The notes under the pieces were generated by a model that was given only the letters and a program-made list of their open reading frames with translations, made no database searches and was not told where the DNA came from. The position numbers and the translations under genes are program-made. From Variovorax paradoxus (GTDB lineage: Bacteria; Pseudomonadota; Gammaproteobacteria; Burkholderiales; Burkholderiaceae_C), in contig NZ_JAGGNW010000009.1 in the NCBI RefSeq assembly GCF_018614875.1, positions 310,001 through 374,000 of the forward strand: a DNA stretch of 64,000 nt, in the 5' to 3' direction. Shown piece by piece: positions 34,040-43,963 of this stretch (position 1 is the stretch's first letter; every line of letters starts with the position of its first letter).

Positions 34040-35260
34040 TCAGGAAGCCGCGGATTCCAGTGCCTGCGCAATCCGTTGCGCCGAGCCGAAGGCCAGCGTG
34101 AAGCCCAGCGCGCCATGCCCCGTGTTGAACAGCATGTTCGCCGGCGCGCTCGGCAGCCGCCCGATGATCGGCAGCCCCTTGGGCGTGGCGGGCCGCATGC
34201 CGGTCCACGGATGCAGTTCCTCGAGCCGGCTCGCATGCGGGAATACGGCGCGCGTGGCGGCGGCCAGCGTCTCGATGCGCGTGGCCGGAATGCTCGCATC
34301 GTGCCCCACCAGTTCCGCCATGCCCGCCACGCGCAGCCGCGAGCCGATGCGGGCGAACACCACCTTGCGCGCGCTGTCGGTCACGTTCACGCGGGGCGCG
34401 GCGCCCGGTGAAGGATCGACCTCCACCGTGATGCTGTAGCCCTTGAGCGGATACACCGGCAGATAGGCCCCCAGCGCGCGCCCGAGCTTGTGCGAGGCCG
34501 AGCCCAGCGCCATCACGAAGGCATCGGCCTCGATGTCTCCCGCGCTCGTCTTCACCGCGGCCACCCGGCCTTCGCCGCGTGCGAAGCCGTGCACGTCGGT
34601 GCCGATCAGAAAGCGCACGCCGCGCGCGCCGAGCACCCGCATGAGTTCGGCACAGACCTTGAGGCAGTCGGCCGCGCATTCGCTCGGCGTGTAGACCGCG
34701 CCCGCCATCTGGCCGCGGTAGTCCGCGAGCGCGGGCTCGATGGCAACGCATTCATCGGGCGACACGATGCGCTGCTCGCTGCCCATGGTGCGCTGCAGTT
34801 CGAGCTGCGCGCGCGCGCCGTCGAGTGACGCCGGGCTGGCATAGAGCACCAGCTTGCCGGTGGCGGAAAAGTCGCAATCGGGTGCGACGTCGGCCTGCAT
34901 GGCCTCGAACTCGGTGCGGCTCAGCGCGGCCAGCGCGAGCAGCCGCGCCGTGGTGTCGCGCGAGGTCCGTGCATTGCAGGCTGCCAGGAACGCCAACCCC
35001 CAGCGCCACTGCAGTGGGTCGAGCTGCGGCTGGAGCTTGAGCGGCGACGAGGGCGAGAGCAGCAGCTTGGGCAGCTGGCGCCAGATCGACGGATCGGCCA
35101 GCGGCTGCACGTACGAGTAGCTGAGCTGCGCACCGTTGCCGCCGCTTGCGCCCGCACCGGGGGCCGCGCGGTCGATCACCGTGACTTGATGGCCCTGGCG
35201 TTCGAGCTGCCAGGCGGTGGCCAGGCCCACGATGCCGGCGCCGAGCACACACACATGCAT
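34040..35260 (-). CDS. dadA: D-amino-acid dehydrogenase (DadA-like FAD enzyme)
   Basis: The 406 aa product is a DAO-fold flavoprotein. The FAD motif VLGAGIVGLATAWQLERQG is at residues 5-23, followed by VTVIDR, and later GAQLSYSYVQPLADPSIW, which is characteristic of DadA small subunits, and GMRPATPKGLPIIG near the end. It oxidises D-amino acids (classically D-alanine) to keto acids, feeding electrons to the respiratory chain. It is divergent from a Glu/Asp-type binding-protein gene, with a LysR-type box between. The start at 35260 puts the FAD motif at the normal distance; an upstream in-frame ATG is unlikely. Confidence 0.88.
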   Translation of the reverse strand: MHVCVLGAGIVGLATAWQLERQGHQVTVIDRAAPGAGASGGNGAQLSYSYVQPLADPSIWRQLPKLLLSPSSPLKLQPQLDPLQWRWGLAFLAACNARTSRDTTARLLALAALSRTEFEAMQADVAPDCDFSATGKLVLYASPASLDGARAQLELQRTMGSEQRIVSPDECVAIEPALADYRGQMAGAVYTPSECAADCLKVCAELMRVLGARGVRFLIGTDVHGFARGEGRVAAVKTSAGDIEADAFVMALGSASHKLGRALGAYLPVYPLKGYSITVEVDPSPGAAPRVNVTDSARKVVFARIGSRLRVAGMAELVGHDASIPATRIETLAAATRAVFPHASRLEELHPWTGMRPATPKGLPIIGRLPSAPANMLFNTGHGALGFTLAFGSAQRIAQALESAAS

Positions 35261-35383
35261 GGAGGCAACTTTCGGGAAGTGAATAAGGGACAGCATCGAC
35301 TGTAGGTGCGCGCCACGCCGGCCGGAAATGCCAAAAGCGCCGTGGCCCATAGCCAAAGCGCATGCCCCGCGCCCTGGCTTTGC

Positions 35384-35412
35384 CTAGCCCATAACCTTTG
35401 GGTATGGCCTAG
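35384..35412. promoter_or_regulatory. LysR-type operator, 29 bp palindrome
   Basis: CTAGCCCATA and TATGGCCTAG face each other across nine bases (ACCTTTGGG), with nine of ten positions symmetric. The core fits T-N11-A (T35392, A35404). A further half-site, CCCATAGCC, lies about 40 bp upstream at 35346. The 230 bp gap separates dadA (minus) from the binding-protein gene (plus), so one protein bound here could control both. Confidence 0.7.
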
Positions 35413-35490
35413 GGTTCATTTGGAATTGTCGCGGTGTGTCACTCCTTCTTACACTGCCTGCTCTGTTCAACCAATCTGAAGAAGGCTCGC

Positions 35491-36378
35491 ATGAAACTCT
35501 CCGCATTGATGGCTGCTGCTGCCGTGGTGTTGCTTTCCGCCACCGGCGTCCAGGCTGCCGACACGCTGGCCAAGATCGCCGAGTCCGGCAAGATCACGCT
35601 CGCCTACCGCGAGTCGTCGGTGCCCTTCAGCTACCTGGACGGCCCCAACAAGCCGATCGGGTTCTCGGTCGAACTCTCCAACGCCGTGGTCGAGGCGGTG
35701 AAGAAGAAGCTCAACAAGCCGAACCTGCAGGTGCAGCTGATGCCGGTGACCTCGCAGAACCGCATTCCGCTGATCACCAACGGCACCGTCGACCTGGAGT
35801 GCGGCTCCACCACCAACAACAGCGCGCGCGGCAAGGACGTGGCCTTTGCCGTCAACCATTTCTACACCGGCACGCGCCTGCTGGTGAAGAAGTCCTCGAA
35901 GATCAAGGACTACGCCGACCTGGCCAAGAAGACGGTGGCCAGCACCACCGGCACCACCAATGCGCTGGTCATGCGCAAGTACAACACCGAGAAGAACCTC
36001 GACATGGACATCGTGCTCGGCAAGGACCACGCCGACGCCTTCCTGCTGGTGGAGAGCGACCGCGCCGTGGCGTTTGCCATGGACGACATCCTGCTGTTCG
36101 GCCTGATCGCCAATGCCAAGAACCCGGCCGACTACGAGGTGGTGGGCGAGGCGCTGCAGGTCGAGCCCTATGCCTGCATGCTGCCCAAGGACGACCCGGC
36201 CTTCAAGAAGCTGGTGGACGACACCTTCATCGGCATGATGAAGAGCGGCGAGTTCGAGAAGCTCTACACCAAGTGGTTCATGTCGCCGATCCCGCCCAAG
36301 AACATGCCGCTGAACCTGCCCATGAGCCAGCAGCTCAAGGACAACATCAAGGCGCCTTCCGACAAGCCGGCGACTTGA
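35491..36378 (+). CDS. glutamate/aspartate-type ABC substrate-binding protein
   Basis: The 295 aa product has a signal peptide ending VQAADT and an SBP_bac_3 domain: AKIAESGKITLAYRESSVPF, then YLDGPNKPIGFSVELSNAV, and the ligand-site region VDLECGSTTNNSARGKDVAF. The ECGSTTN stretch is typical of GltI-like binders of glutamate and aspartate. No permease or ATPase genes accompany it; it is an orphan followed 26 bp later by an Asp/Glu racemase. It may serve a Glt permease coded elsewhere, or deliver a D-isomer. A LysR-type box lies upstream. Confidence 0.9.
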   Translation: MKLSALMAAAAVVLLSATGVQAADTLAKIAESGKITLAYRESSVPFSYLDGPNKPIGFSVELSNAVVEAVKKKLNKPNLQVQLMPVTSQNRIPLITNGTVDLECGSTTNNSARGKDVAFAVNHFYTGTRLLVKKSSKIKDYADLAKKTVASTTGTTNALVMRKYNTEKNLDMDIVLGKDHADAFLLVESDRAVAFAMDDILLFGLIANAKNPADYEVVGEALQVEPYACMLPKDDPAFKKLVDDTFIGMMKSGEFEKLYTKWFMSPIPPKNMPLNLPMSQQLKDNIKAPSDKPAT

Positions 36379-36404
36379 CCCTGACCCACGGACGTACGCA
36401 ATCA

Positions 36405-37142
36405 ATGGCTTCCACGAACGTTGTCGGCATTCTGGGCGGCATGGGCCCTGCGGCGGGGGCCGATTTCGTTCGGCTGTTCGTGCAGGCTTGCGCGCAGCAG
36501 ATGCAGGCACGCGGAGAGCCGGTGCGGGACCAGTCCTTTCCGGAGCACTGGCTGGCGCAGGTGCCGGTGCCCGACCGCACGGATGCGCTGGGCGCGGCCG
36601 AGCACGGCGCGCACCAGCCGCTGGAGCCGATGCTGCAGGCGCTCGGGCGCCTTGCCGCGCTCGGCAGCCAGGCCGTGGCCATCGCGTGCAACACCGCGCA
36701 CGCCTGGCACGGCAGGCTGCAGGAACGTTTTCCGCAGGTCGAGCTGCTGCACATGGCACGCGAGGTGGCGCAGCATCTTGTGGCGCAGGGCGCGGGCAGC
36801 GTGGCGCTGATGGCCACCGAAGGCACCTACCGCGTCCGGCTCTACGAACAGGCGCTGGCCGAGGCGGGGCTCGATTGCCACGTGCCGCTGGCCGAAGAGC
36901 GCCGCATCATCACGCGCGGCATCTTCGACGGGGTCAAGGCGGGCAACATGCAGCTCGCCGAAACCTGTTTCTCGCAAGTGGCGCTGCGGCTCGCGCAGCG
37001 CCACGGGCCTGTCACCATCATCATGGGCTGCACCGAGGTGCCGCTCGGGCTGCAGGGTTCGGCCGCCGTGGCCGGGCTGGATCTGGTCGACCCGGCGCAG
37101 GTATTGGCCGCTGCGCTGGCCCGTCGCGCGTATCGCAGCTGA
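36405..37142 (+). CDS. aspartate/glutamate racemase family protein
   Basis: The 245 aa product starts NVVGILGGMGPAAGADFVRL and has the two catalytic cysteines of PLP-independent racemases in AIACNTAHAW (about residue 89) and IMGCTEVPLGL (about 210). These enzymes interconvert L and D forms of Asp or Glu by two-base chemistry. It directly follows the Glu/Asp binding protein, so a role in using the imported amino acid is likely: either making D-Glu/D-Asp or converting imported D-forms to L. Both cysteines are intact. The E. coli YgeA type is the closest by motif. Confidence 0.88.
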   Translation: MASTNVVGILGGMGPAAGADFVRLFVQACAQQMQARGEPVRDQSFPEHWLAQVPVPDRTDALGAAEHGAHQPLEPMLQALGRLAALGSQAVAIACNTAHAWHGRLQERFPQVELLHMAREVAQHLVAQGAGSVALMATEGTYRVRLYEQALAEAGLDCHVPLAEERRIITRGIFDGVKAGNMQLAETCFSQVALRLAQRHGPVTIIMGCTEVPLGLQGSAAVAGLDLVDPAQVLAAALARRAYRS

Positions 37143-37249
37143 GCAGGAAGCAATTCTTCTGACATGCGGGCCGGGCTGATTTCGCCTACATTGCGGCGTG
37201 CGTTTTTGCGCATGCCCCTTTGTCCGACGATTCAACTGGAGTCCTACCC

Positions 37250-38149
37250 ATGTCCCTTCGCGACGACAGCCGTTCCGATTTCGACTCGCTTCGCCCCGGC
37301 GAGAGCACGGAGCAGGGCGCCACGCGCCGCACCGCGCTCAAGGCCGCCATTGGCGTGGGCTACGCGGCCGCCGTCATGCCGGTCATGGCGCAGACCGCCA
37401 TCAGCACCACCACCGAAGGCCTGAAGGCCGGGCCCATCAAGTACACCGTCAACGGCTTCGAGGTGCCGGCCTATGCGGCCGCGCCGGCCGGCAAGACCGG
37501 CCTGCCAGTCATCCTGGTGATCCAGGAAATCTTCGGCGTGCACGAATACATCGCCGACACCTGCCGCCGCTTCGCCCAGCTCGGCTACCTGGCGATTGCG
37601 CCCGAACTCTATGCGCGGCAGGGCGATCCGCGCGGCTATACCGACATTCCCAAGCTGCAGGCCGACATCGTGAACAAGGTGCCCGATGCGCAGGTGCTGG
37701 CCGACCTCGACGGCGCGCTGGCCTATGCCAAGGCCAACGGTGGCGATGTGGGCAAGGCCGGCATCACCGGCTTCTGCTGGGGCGGACGCTTTGTGTGGCT
37801 CTATGCCGCCACCGGCAAGGTCAAGGCCGGCGTGGCTTGGTACGGGCGGCTGGTCGGCCAGCCGAACGAACTCACGCCCCGGCATCCCATCGACGTTGCG
37901 GCCAGCCTGCAGGCGCCCGTGCTCGGCCTCTACGGCGGCAAGGACCAGGGCATCCCCCTTGACACGGTTGATAAGATGAAAGCGGCTTTGGCAACCGGAA
38001 CCCCGGCGGCCAAGGCTTCGAGCTTCGTCGTGTATCCCGAAGCAGGCCACGCGTTCCATGCCGACTACCGCCCGAGCTACGTGAAGAGCGCGGCCGAAGA
38101 CGGATGGCAGCGCGCCACGGCCTGGTTCAAAGCCAATGGCGTCGTCTGA
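37250..38149 (+). CDS. Tat-exported dienelactone-hydrolase family protein
   Basis: The 299 aa product begins with about 25 polar residues and a twin-arginine leader (TRRTALKAAIGVGYAAAV, then MPVMAQ), followed by a DLH domain. The catalytic triad is visible: Cys in GFCWGGRF, Asp in YGGKDQGIP and His in EAGHAFHADYRP. Classical DLH enzymes open dienelactones in chlorocatechol breakdown, but this exported YghX-like branch has unclear substrates. GGAGTCC precedes the start at 37250. It stands alone with its own terminator. Confidence 0.86.
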   Translation: MSLRDDSRSDFDSLRPGESTEQGATRRTALKAAIGVGYAAAVMPVMAQTAISTTTEGLKAGPIKYTVNGFEVPAYAAAPAGKTGLPVILVIQEIFGVHEYIADTCRRFAQLGYLAIAPELYARQGDPRGYTDIPKLQADIVNKVPDAQVLADLDGALAYAKANGGDVGKAGITGFCWGGRFVWLYAATGKVKAGVAWYGRLVGQPNELTPRHPIDVAASLQAPVLGLYGGKDQGIPLDTVDKMKAALATGTPAAKASSFVVYPEAGHAFHADYRPSYVKSAAEDGWQRATAWFKANGVV

Positions 38150-38175
38150 CGACAGCCAGTAGCCGCCCACCGCCG

Positions 38176-38207
38176 AAGGCCGTCCCAGTGACGGCCTTTC
38201 TCTTTTT
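38176..38207 (+). terminator. rho-independent terminator after the DLH-like gene
   Basis: AAGGCCGTC and GACGGCCTT form a 9 bp stem with the loop CCAGT, followed by TCTCTTTTT. It lies 27 bp past the stop codon. Confidence 0.88.
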
Positions 38208-38253
38208 ATGAACGGTATCGTGCATCGATGCCCATCGACATTGCGCAGCAGCT

Positions 38254-39171
38254 ATGAATTTGATAGTGATCATCGCGGCGACCCTGGTTGCCGGCATCGG
38301 AAGCGTGTGGCTGGCCGCCTTGCTCTTGCGCGTGGGCGTTCGCAACGGGACGGGCGGCGTGAATTCGCAGCATCTGCTGAGCCTGGCCGCGGGCGCGCTG
38401 CTTGCCACCGCGTTCATGCACCTGCTGCCCGAAGCCTTCGAAAGCCGCATCGAGCCCGCGCTGCTGTTCGGCGTGCTGCTGTTCGGCCTGGTGTTCTTCT
38501 TTCTGCTCGACAAGGCCGAGCTCTGGCATCACGGACATGAGCACCACCATGGCGACGACGGCCATGCCCATGTCCCTCTCCATGCCGATACCCATGCCCA
38601 TGCCCATACCCCTGCCGATACCCATGGCCATGCGCACAGCCACGCACCCCGCGCCGGCGGCTGGGCCGTGCTCACCGGGGACAGCGTGCACTGCTTCGGC
38701 GACGGCATCCTGATCGCGTCGGCCTTCATCGCGGACATCCGCCTCGGCCTGGTGGCGGCCGTGGCCGTGCTGGCGCACGAGGTTCCGCACCACATCGGCG
38801 ACCTGGTCGTGCTGCGCCAGAGTTCGGCCAATCAGCGCGCGGCCCTGGTCAAGGTGTCGCTCGCCGGCACCATGACCATGCTCGGCGGCATCGTGGGATG
38901 GTGGCTGGTCGACCAGCTGCACGGCTGGCTGCCGTACTTCCTGGTGCTGGCCAGCAGCAGCTTCGTCTATGTGGCCCTGGCCGACCTGATTCCACAGTTG
39001 CAGAAGCGGCTGCCCGCGCGGCAGACCGCGGCGCAGATCGTGTGGCTGGTGGTGGGCATTGCGCTCGTCTCGTTGGTGAGCCGGCTGGCGCACGGCGAGC
39101 ACGGACACGACGACCATGGCCGCGGTCACGACGAAGGCCACGGGGAACACGGCCACGTCCACAAGGACTGA
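38254..39171 (+). CDS. ZIP-family metal transporter with histidine-rich loops
   Basis: The 305 aa product has about eight membrane helices. The metal-path signatures are present in helix IV (DSVHCFGDGILIASAF) and helix V (LAHEVPHHIGDLVVL). The cytoplasmic loop after helix III (about 90-135) contains roughly 18 histidines (HGHEHHHGDDGHAHV and more), and the C-terminal tail adds about nine (HGHDDHGRGHDEGHGEHGH). ZIP proteins bring Zn or other divalent metals into the cytoplasm; His-rich loops buffer or sense the metal. The loop DNA is a degenerate GCCCATGCC/GATACCCAT repeat. No Zur box was recognised upstream. Confidence 0.9.
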   Translation: MNLIVIIAATLVAGIGSVWLAALLLRVGVRNGTGGVNSQHLLSLAAGALLATAFMHLLPEAFESRIEPALLFGVLLFGLVFFFLLDKAELWHHGHEHHHGDDGHAHVPLHADTHAHAHTPADTHGHAHSHAPRAGGWAVLTGDSVHCFGDGILIASAFIADIRLGLVAAVAVLAHEVPHHIGDLVVLRQSSANQRAALVKVSLAGTMTMLGGIVGWWLVDQLHGWLPYFLVLASSSFVYVALADLIPQLQKRLPARQTAAQIVWLVVGIALVSLVSRLAHGEHGHDDHGRGHDEGHGEHGHVHKD

Positions 39172-39304
39172 GGCAGGGCCCGGCAAGTCCGGCGGCGCCG
39201 GGCGAGAAACTTTCCGACACCGACGCCGCGCTTCAGGTGAAGCGAAATGGCCGAAACAGGCGCACTATATGGGGTCGTTCAGTATTCAGCCTGAGGAGCC
39301 GATC

Positions 39305-39517
39305 ATGATTCACGTCGACGCCACCGCGCGTCCCGCCTCGTCGTCCGACGAAGACGACGACAACACGCCAGCCGACGATTTCGAGGAGACCGACAGCGAG
39401 ATCTCCGACGACCTGTCGGAGGAAACGGGCATCGATCTCACGGATGCCAGCGAACTCGACGCCGACAACGTTCCGGCCGACGAAGAGTTCGACCGCGTGG
39501 TGAACGCTCCCGATTGA
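39305..39517 (+). CDS. very acidic small protein, 70 aa
   Basis: I do not recognise this protein. It has 17 Asp and 9 Glu among 70 residues against two Arg and one His, and is rich in Ser, Thr and Ala; it is surely disordered and strongly negative. It opens MIHVDATARPASSSDEDDDN. GAGGAG lies nine bases before the ATG, and TATATG near 39270 may be its -10 box. It converges on the D-aminoacylase gene with 6 bp between stops. A role as chaperone-like or DNA-mimic protein is possible, but nothing in the context shows it. Confidence 0.7.
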   Translation: MIHVDATARPASSSDEDDDNTPADDFEETDSEISDDLSEETGIDLTDASELDADNVPADEEFDRVVNAPD

Positions 39518-39523
39518 TCCTCG

Positions 39524-40981
39524 TCAGGCCGCGTCGCGCCTTGTGATCACTTGCCCGTTGCGCGCGCCGCTGTGCGCGCCGTGCTGCCAGGTGACGGCGC
39601 CGTTCACGATCACCGCATCGATGCCGTCGGCCGGCAAGGTCGGCGTCGCGTAGTTGGCCGTGTCGCGCACCGTCGCGGCATTGAAGATCACCACGTCCGC
39701 ATGGTGGCCCGGCTTCAGCGCCCCGCGTTCGTGCAGCCCGAAGTTGCGCGCGGTGAGCCCGGTCATCTTCCACACCGCCGTCTCCAGCGGAAACAGGCCG
39801 ACGTCGCGGCTGTAGTGGCCCAGCACGCGCGGGAAGGTGCCCCACAGGCGCGGATGCGGCTTCTCGCCGAGCGGAATGCCGTCGGAGCCGATCATGGTTT
39901 CGTCGAAGGCGAGGACGCGCTGCACGTCGTCCTCGTCCATCATGAAATAGATCGCGCTGCCGGGCGACAGGCGCCTGGCCGCTTCTTCGCCGGAGACGCC
40001 CCATTCGGCCGCGATGTCCTTCAGGTCGCGGCCCGCGCATTCGGGGTGCGGCATGCTCGACGCGATGAGCACCCGGCCGTCCATCATGCCGCGGTCGGTG
40101 CGGATCATGGTGGAGCCCGCCGTATACGGGTAGCAGTCCAGCCCGATGCACTGATGCTGCATGGCTTCCTTGATGAAGGGCAGCGTGACCCTGGTCTTGC
40201 CGAAGTTCTGTGCGTTCTGCACCTTGTGATGCGACACCACCACGGGAATGCCGAGCGCGCGGCCGATATGGAAGGTCTCTTCCAGCGACTCCATCACGTG
40301 GTCCGCTTCGTCGCGCATGTGCGTCACATAGAGCGCCTTGCGCGGCGTGAGCGGGCGGCCGACTGCGATAATCTCCTCGGTCGTCGCCTTCGCGGCCGGC
40401 GGATAGAAGGTGCCGGTCGAAAGGCCGATGGCGCCGGCCTGCATCGCTTCCTCGACCAGCGCCTGCATCGCTGCAATCTCGGTGTCGTTTGCAGGGCGGT
40501 CGAGGTCGGACATGACCACGGCGCGCAAGGTCGAATGTCCCACCATCGCAGCCACGTTCACCGACGAAGGCGTGGCGCGCAGTGCATCAAGGTACGCCGC
40601 GAAGGTGGAGAAGCGGCCTTCTGCGGGCGTTTCGAGCAGGCTCAGCGGCATTGGCAGGTCCATGTCGGCGCGCAGCGGCGCGGCGCTGATGCCGCAGTTG
40701 CCCGCCACCACCGTGGTCACGCCCTGCGACACCTTGAACGGCATCTGCGCCTGCGACAGCACGGCCTGGTCGTCGTGCGTGTGCGAGTCGATGAAGCCCG
40801 GCGCGACGATGCGGCCGGTGGCGTCGAGCGTCTGGTCGGCCGTGTGGCCCGCGAGCCGGCCGATGGCGGCAATGCGGCCGCCGACGATGCCCACGTCGGC
40901 CTCGAAGCGCGGCGCCTTGGTGCCGTCGATCACGGTGCCGCCGCGGATCAGCAGGTCGTAGTGGGGTGTCTTGTCGGTCAT
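39524..40981 (-). CDS. N-acyl-D-amino-acid deacylase (D-aminoacylase)
   Basis: The 485 aa product is an amidohydrolase of the D-aminoacylase group. It has GFIDSHTHDDQ (metal His pair, near residue 67), GNCGISAAPL with the bridging Cys typical of D-aminoacylases, VSHHK and IGSDG (catalytic Asp). It removes the acyl group from N-acyl-D-amino acids. It is the last gene of an eight-gene minus-strand operon behind a complete Dpp importer and an FAD amino-acid oxidase, so imported N-acyl-D-amino acids could be freed and then oxidised. It starts 12 bp after the ATPase gene. Confidence 0.9.
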   Translation of the reverse strand: MTDKTPHYDLLIRGGTVIDGTKAPRFEADVGIVGGRIAAIGRLAGHTADQTLDATGRIVAPGFIDSHTHDDQAVLSQAQMPFKVSQGVTTVVAGNCGISAAPLRADMDLPMPLSLLETPAEGRFSTFAAYLDALRATPSSVNVAAMVGHSTLRAVVMSDLDRPANDTEIAAMQALVEEAMQAGAIGLSTGTFYPPAAKATTEEIIAVGRPLTPRKALYVTHMRDEADHVMESLEETFHIGRALGIPVVVSHHKVQNAQNFGKTRVTLPFIKEAMQHQCIGLDCYPYTAGSTMIRTDRGMMDGRVLIASSMPHPECAGRDLKDIAAEWGVSGEEAARRLSPGSAIYFMMDEDDVQRVLAFDETMIGSDGIPLGEKPHPRLWGTFPRVLGHYSRDVGLFPLETAVWKMTGLTARNFGLHERGALKPGHHADVVIFNAATVRDTANYATPTLPADGIDAVIVNGAVTWQHGAHSGARNGQVITRRDAA

Positions 40982-40993
40982 CGGTGAGGTCTT

Positions 40994-41985
40994 TCAGCGG
41001 AAGTGGCAGGCGACCCAATGGCTGGCATCGCCGCCGATGGAAGACGAAGGCCGCTCGCTCAATTCGGGCACTTTTTCCTTGCACGCGGCCTGCGCCATCG
41101 GGCAGCGCGTGTGGAAGCGGCAGCCCGGGGGCGGGTTGGCGGGGCTCGGCGGGTCGCCCTGCAGCAGCATGCGGCGCGCCGGTGTGCGCGGGTTCGGAAC
41201 GGGCACTGCCGAGAGAAGGATCTCGGTGTAGGGATGCAGCGGCGCGGAAAACAGCGTGTCGCGGTCGGCAATCTCGACGATGTGGCCGAGGTACATCACG
41301 GCCACGCGGTGGCTGATGTGCCGCACCACCGCGAGATCGTGCGCGACGAACAGGTAGGCAATGCCGAACTCGGCCTGCAGGTCCATCAGCAGGTTGACCA
41401 CCTGCGCCTGCACCGACACGTCGAGCGCGGACACCGGCTCGTCGCAGACGATCAGCTTGGGATTGAGCGCCAGCGCGCGCGCAATGCCCAGCCGCTGCCG
41501 CTGGCCGCCGGAGAACTCGTGCGGAAACTTGCTTGCCGCTTCGGGCCGCAGGCCGACGCGCGAGAACAGCCACTGCACGCGCTCGCGCCGCTCGGCCGCC
41601 GTGCCCATGCCGAAGTTTCGCAACGGCTCGGCCACGATGTCGCCGGCCGTGAGGCGCGGATTGAGCGAGGCATACGGGTCCTGGAAAATGATCTGCAGCT
41701 GGCGCCGGCGCAGCCGCATCTCGTTGGCGGAGAGCGTCAGCAATTCTTCGCCTTCGAGCACCACCGACCCCGAGGTCGGCTCGACCAGCCGCATCACCGA
41801 CTTGGCGGTGGTCGTCTTGCCGCAGCCCGATTCCCCGACCAGCGACAGCGTTTCGCCGCGCGCCACCGAGAACGAGACGCCATCGACCGCCTGGATCGCA
41901 GGCTTTGCCGGGCGCAGCCAGCGTTTGGGCGAGATGTAGTGCTTGCGCAGGTTGCGCACCTGGAGCAGCGGGGCTGCGGTTGTCG

Positions 41986-41989
<4 letters not shown>
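40994..41989 (-). CDS. dppF: Dpp/Opp-type ABC ATP-binding protein (DppF)
   Basis: The 331 aa product has Walker [10 protein letters not shown], a signature [15 protein letters not shown], Walker [14 protein letters not shown] and the C-terminal oligopeptide-transporter extension with the Cys-rich [15 protein letters not shown] motif that binds an iron-sulfur cluster in this family. It pairs with the upstream DppD. The start overlaps the dppD stop by four bases (ATGA). The extension and length (331) are normal. Confidence 0.93.
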
Positions 41990-43023
<1,034 letters not shown>

Positions 43024-43031
43024 GTTGGGCC

Positions 43032-43949
43032 TCACAGCTGCCGCGCCAGGCGCGGGTCGAGCGCATCGCGCAGGCCGTCGCCGAGCAGGTTGATCGCCAG
43101 CACCGTGGCCGCCAGCAGCAGCCCCGGGTACAGGATGATGTGGAACGCCACCGCCACGAAGTTGCGGCCCTCGGCCATCATGTTGCCCCAGCTCGGCGTC
43201 TGCGCCGGAACGCCCACGCCAAGGAAGGACAGCGCCGCTTCGGTCAGCACCGCGGCGGCCGCGACGAAGGTCGATTGCACGATCAGCGGCGCCACCATGT
43301 TGGGCAGCACATGCCGGAACAGGATCACCGGCAGCCGCGTGCCCACCGCATGCGCCGCCTCGACGTAGAGCTGCTCGCGCAAGGTGAGCGCGAGCGAGCG
43401 CACCAGCCGCACCACGCGCGGAATCTCGGGCACCGTGATGGCGACGATCACCGTCGTGAGGCTGGCACGCGTCACCGCCATGAGTGCAATGGCGAGCAGG
43501 ATGCCGGGAATGGCCATGAGCCCGTCCATCACGCGCATCACCGGCCCGTCGGCCCAGCGCACGAAGCCCGCGAAGAGGCCGATCAGCACGCCGAAGACGG
43601 TGGCCAGCACCGCGACCGAGGCGCCGACGATCATCGACACCTGCCCGCCCCACACGGCGCGGCTGAACACGTCGCGGCCGAGCGCGTCGGTGCCGAACAA
43701 ATGCTCGGCCGAGGGCGGCTGCATGCGCGCGAGGGGGTCGATGTCCTGCGGATCGAAGGTGGCGATCCAGGGCGCGGCAAGGGAGACCGCGGCCACCGCG
43801 GCCAGCAGCAGCCCGCCGACGATGAGCGTCGGATGCTTGCGCACCCAACGCCAGCGCGGCGGCACGAAGGGCGCCTCGTCGGCCATGGCGGTGGGCGGCG
43901 CGGTTGCAGCGGGCAATGGAAGTTCACTCATCGGAAGTACGGTGGACAT
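43032..43949 (-). CDS. dppC: Dpp/Opp-type ABC permease (DppC)
   Basis: The 305 aa product has an N-terminal OppC-type segment ([20 protein letters not shown], then a periplasmic part with [18 protein letters not shown]) and a BPD_transp_1 domain with the EAA-like loop [20 protein letters not shown]. About six helices are expected. Two in-frame starts exist, 43949 and 43931; neither has a strong ribosome binding site, and I list the longer. It lies 14 bp downstream of dppB. Confidence 0.9.
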   Translation of the reverse strand: MSTVLPMSELPLPAATAPPTAMADEAPFVPPRWRWVRKHPTLIVGGLLLAAVAAVSLAAPWIATFDPQDIDPLARMQPPSAEHLFGTDALGRDVFSRAVWGGQVSMIVGASVAVLATVFGVLIGLFAGFVRWADGPVMRVMDGLMAIPGILLAIALMAVTRASLTTVIVAITVPEIPRVVRLVRSLALTLREQLYVEAAHAVGTRLPVILFRHVLPNMVAPLIVQSTFVAAAAVLTEAALSFLGVGVPAQTPSWGNMMAEGRNFVAVAFHIILYPGLLLAATVLAINLLGDGLRDALDPRLARQL

Positions 43950-43963
43950 AGCGTTAACAGGCC

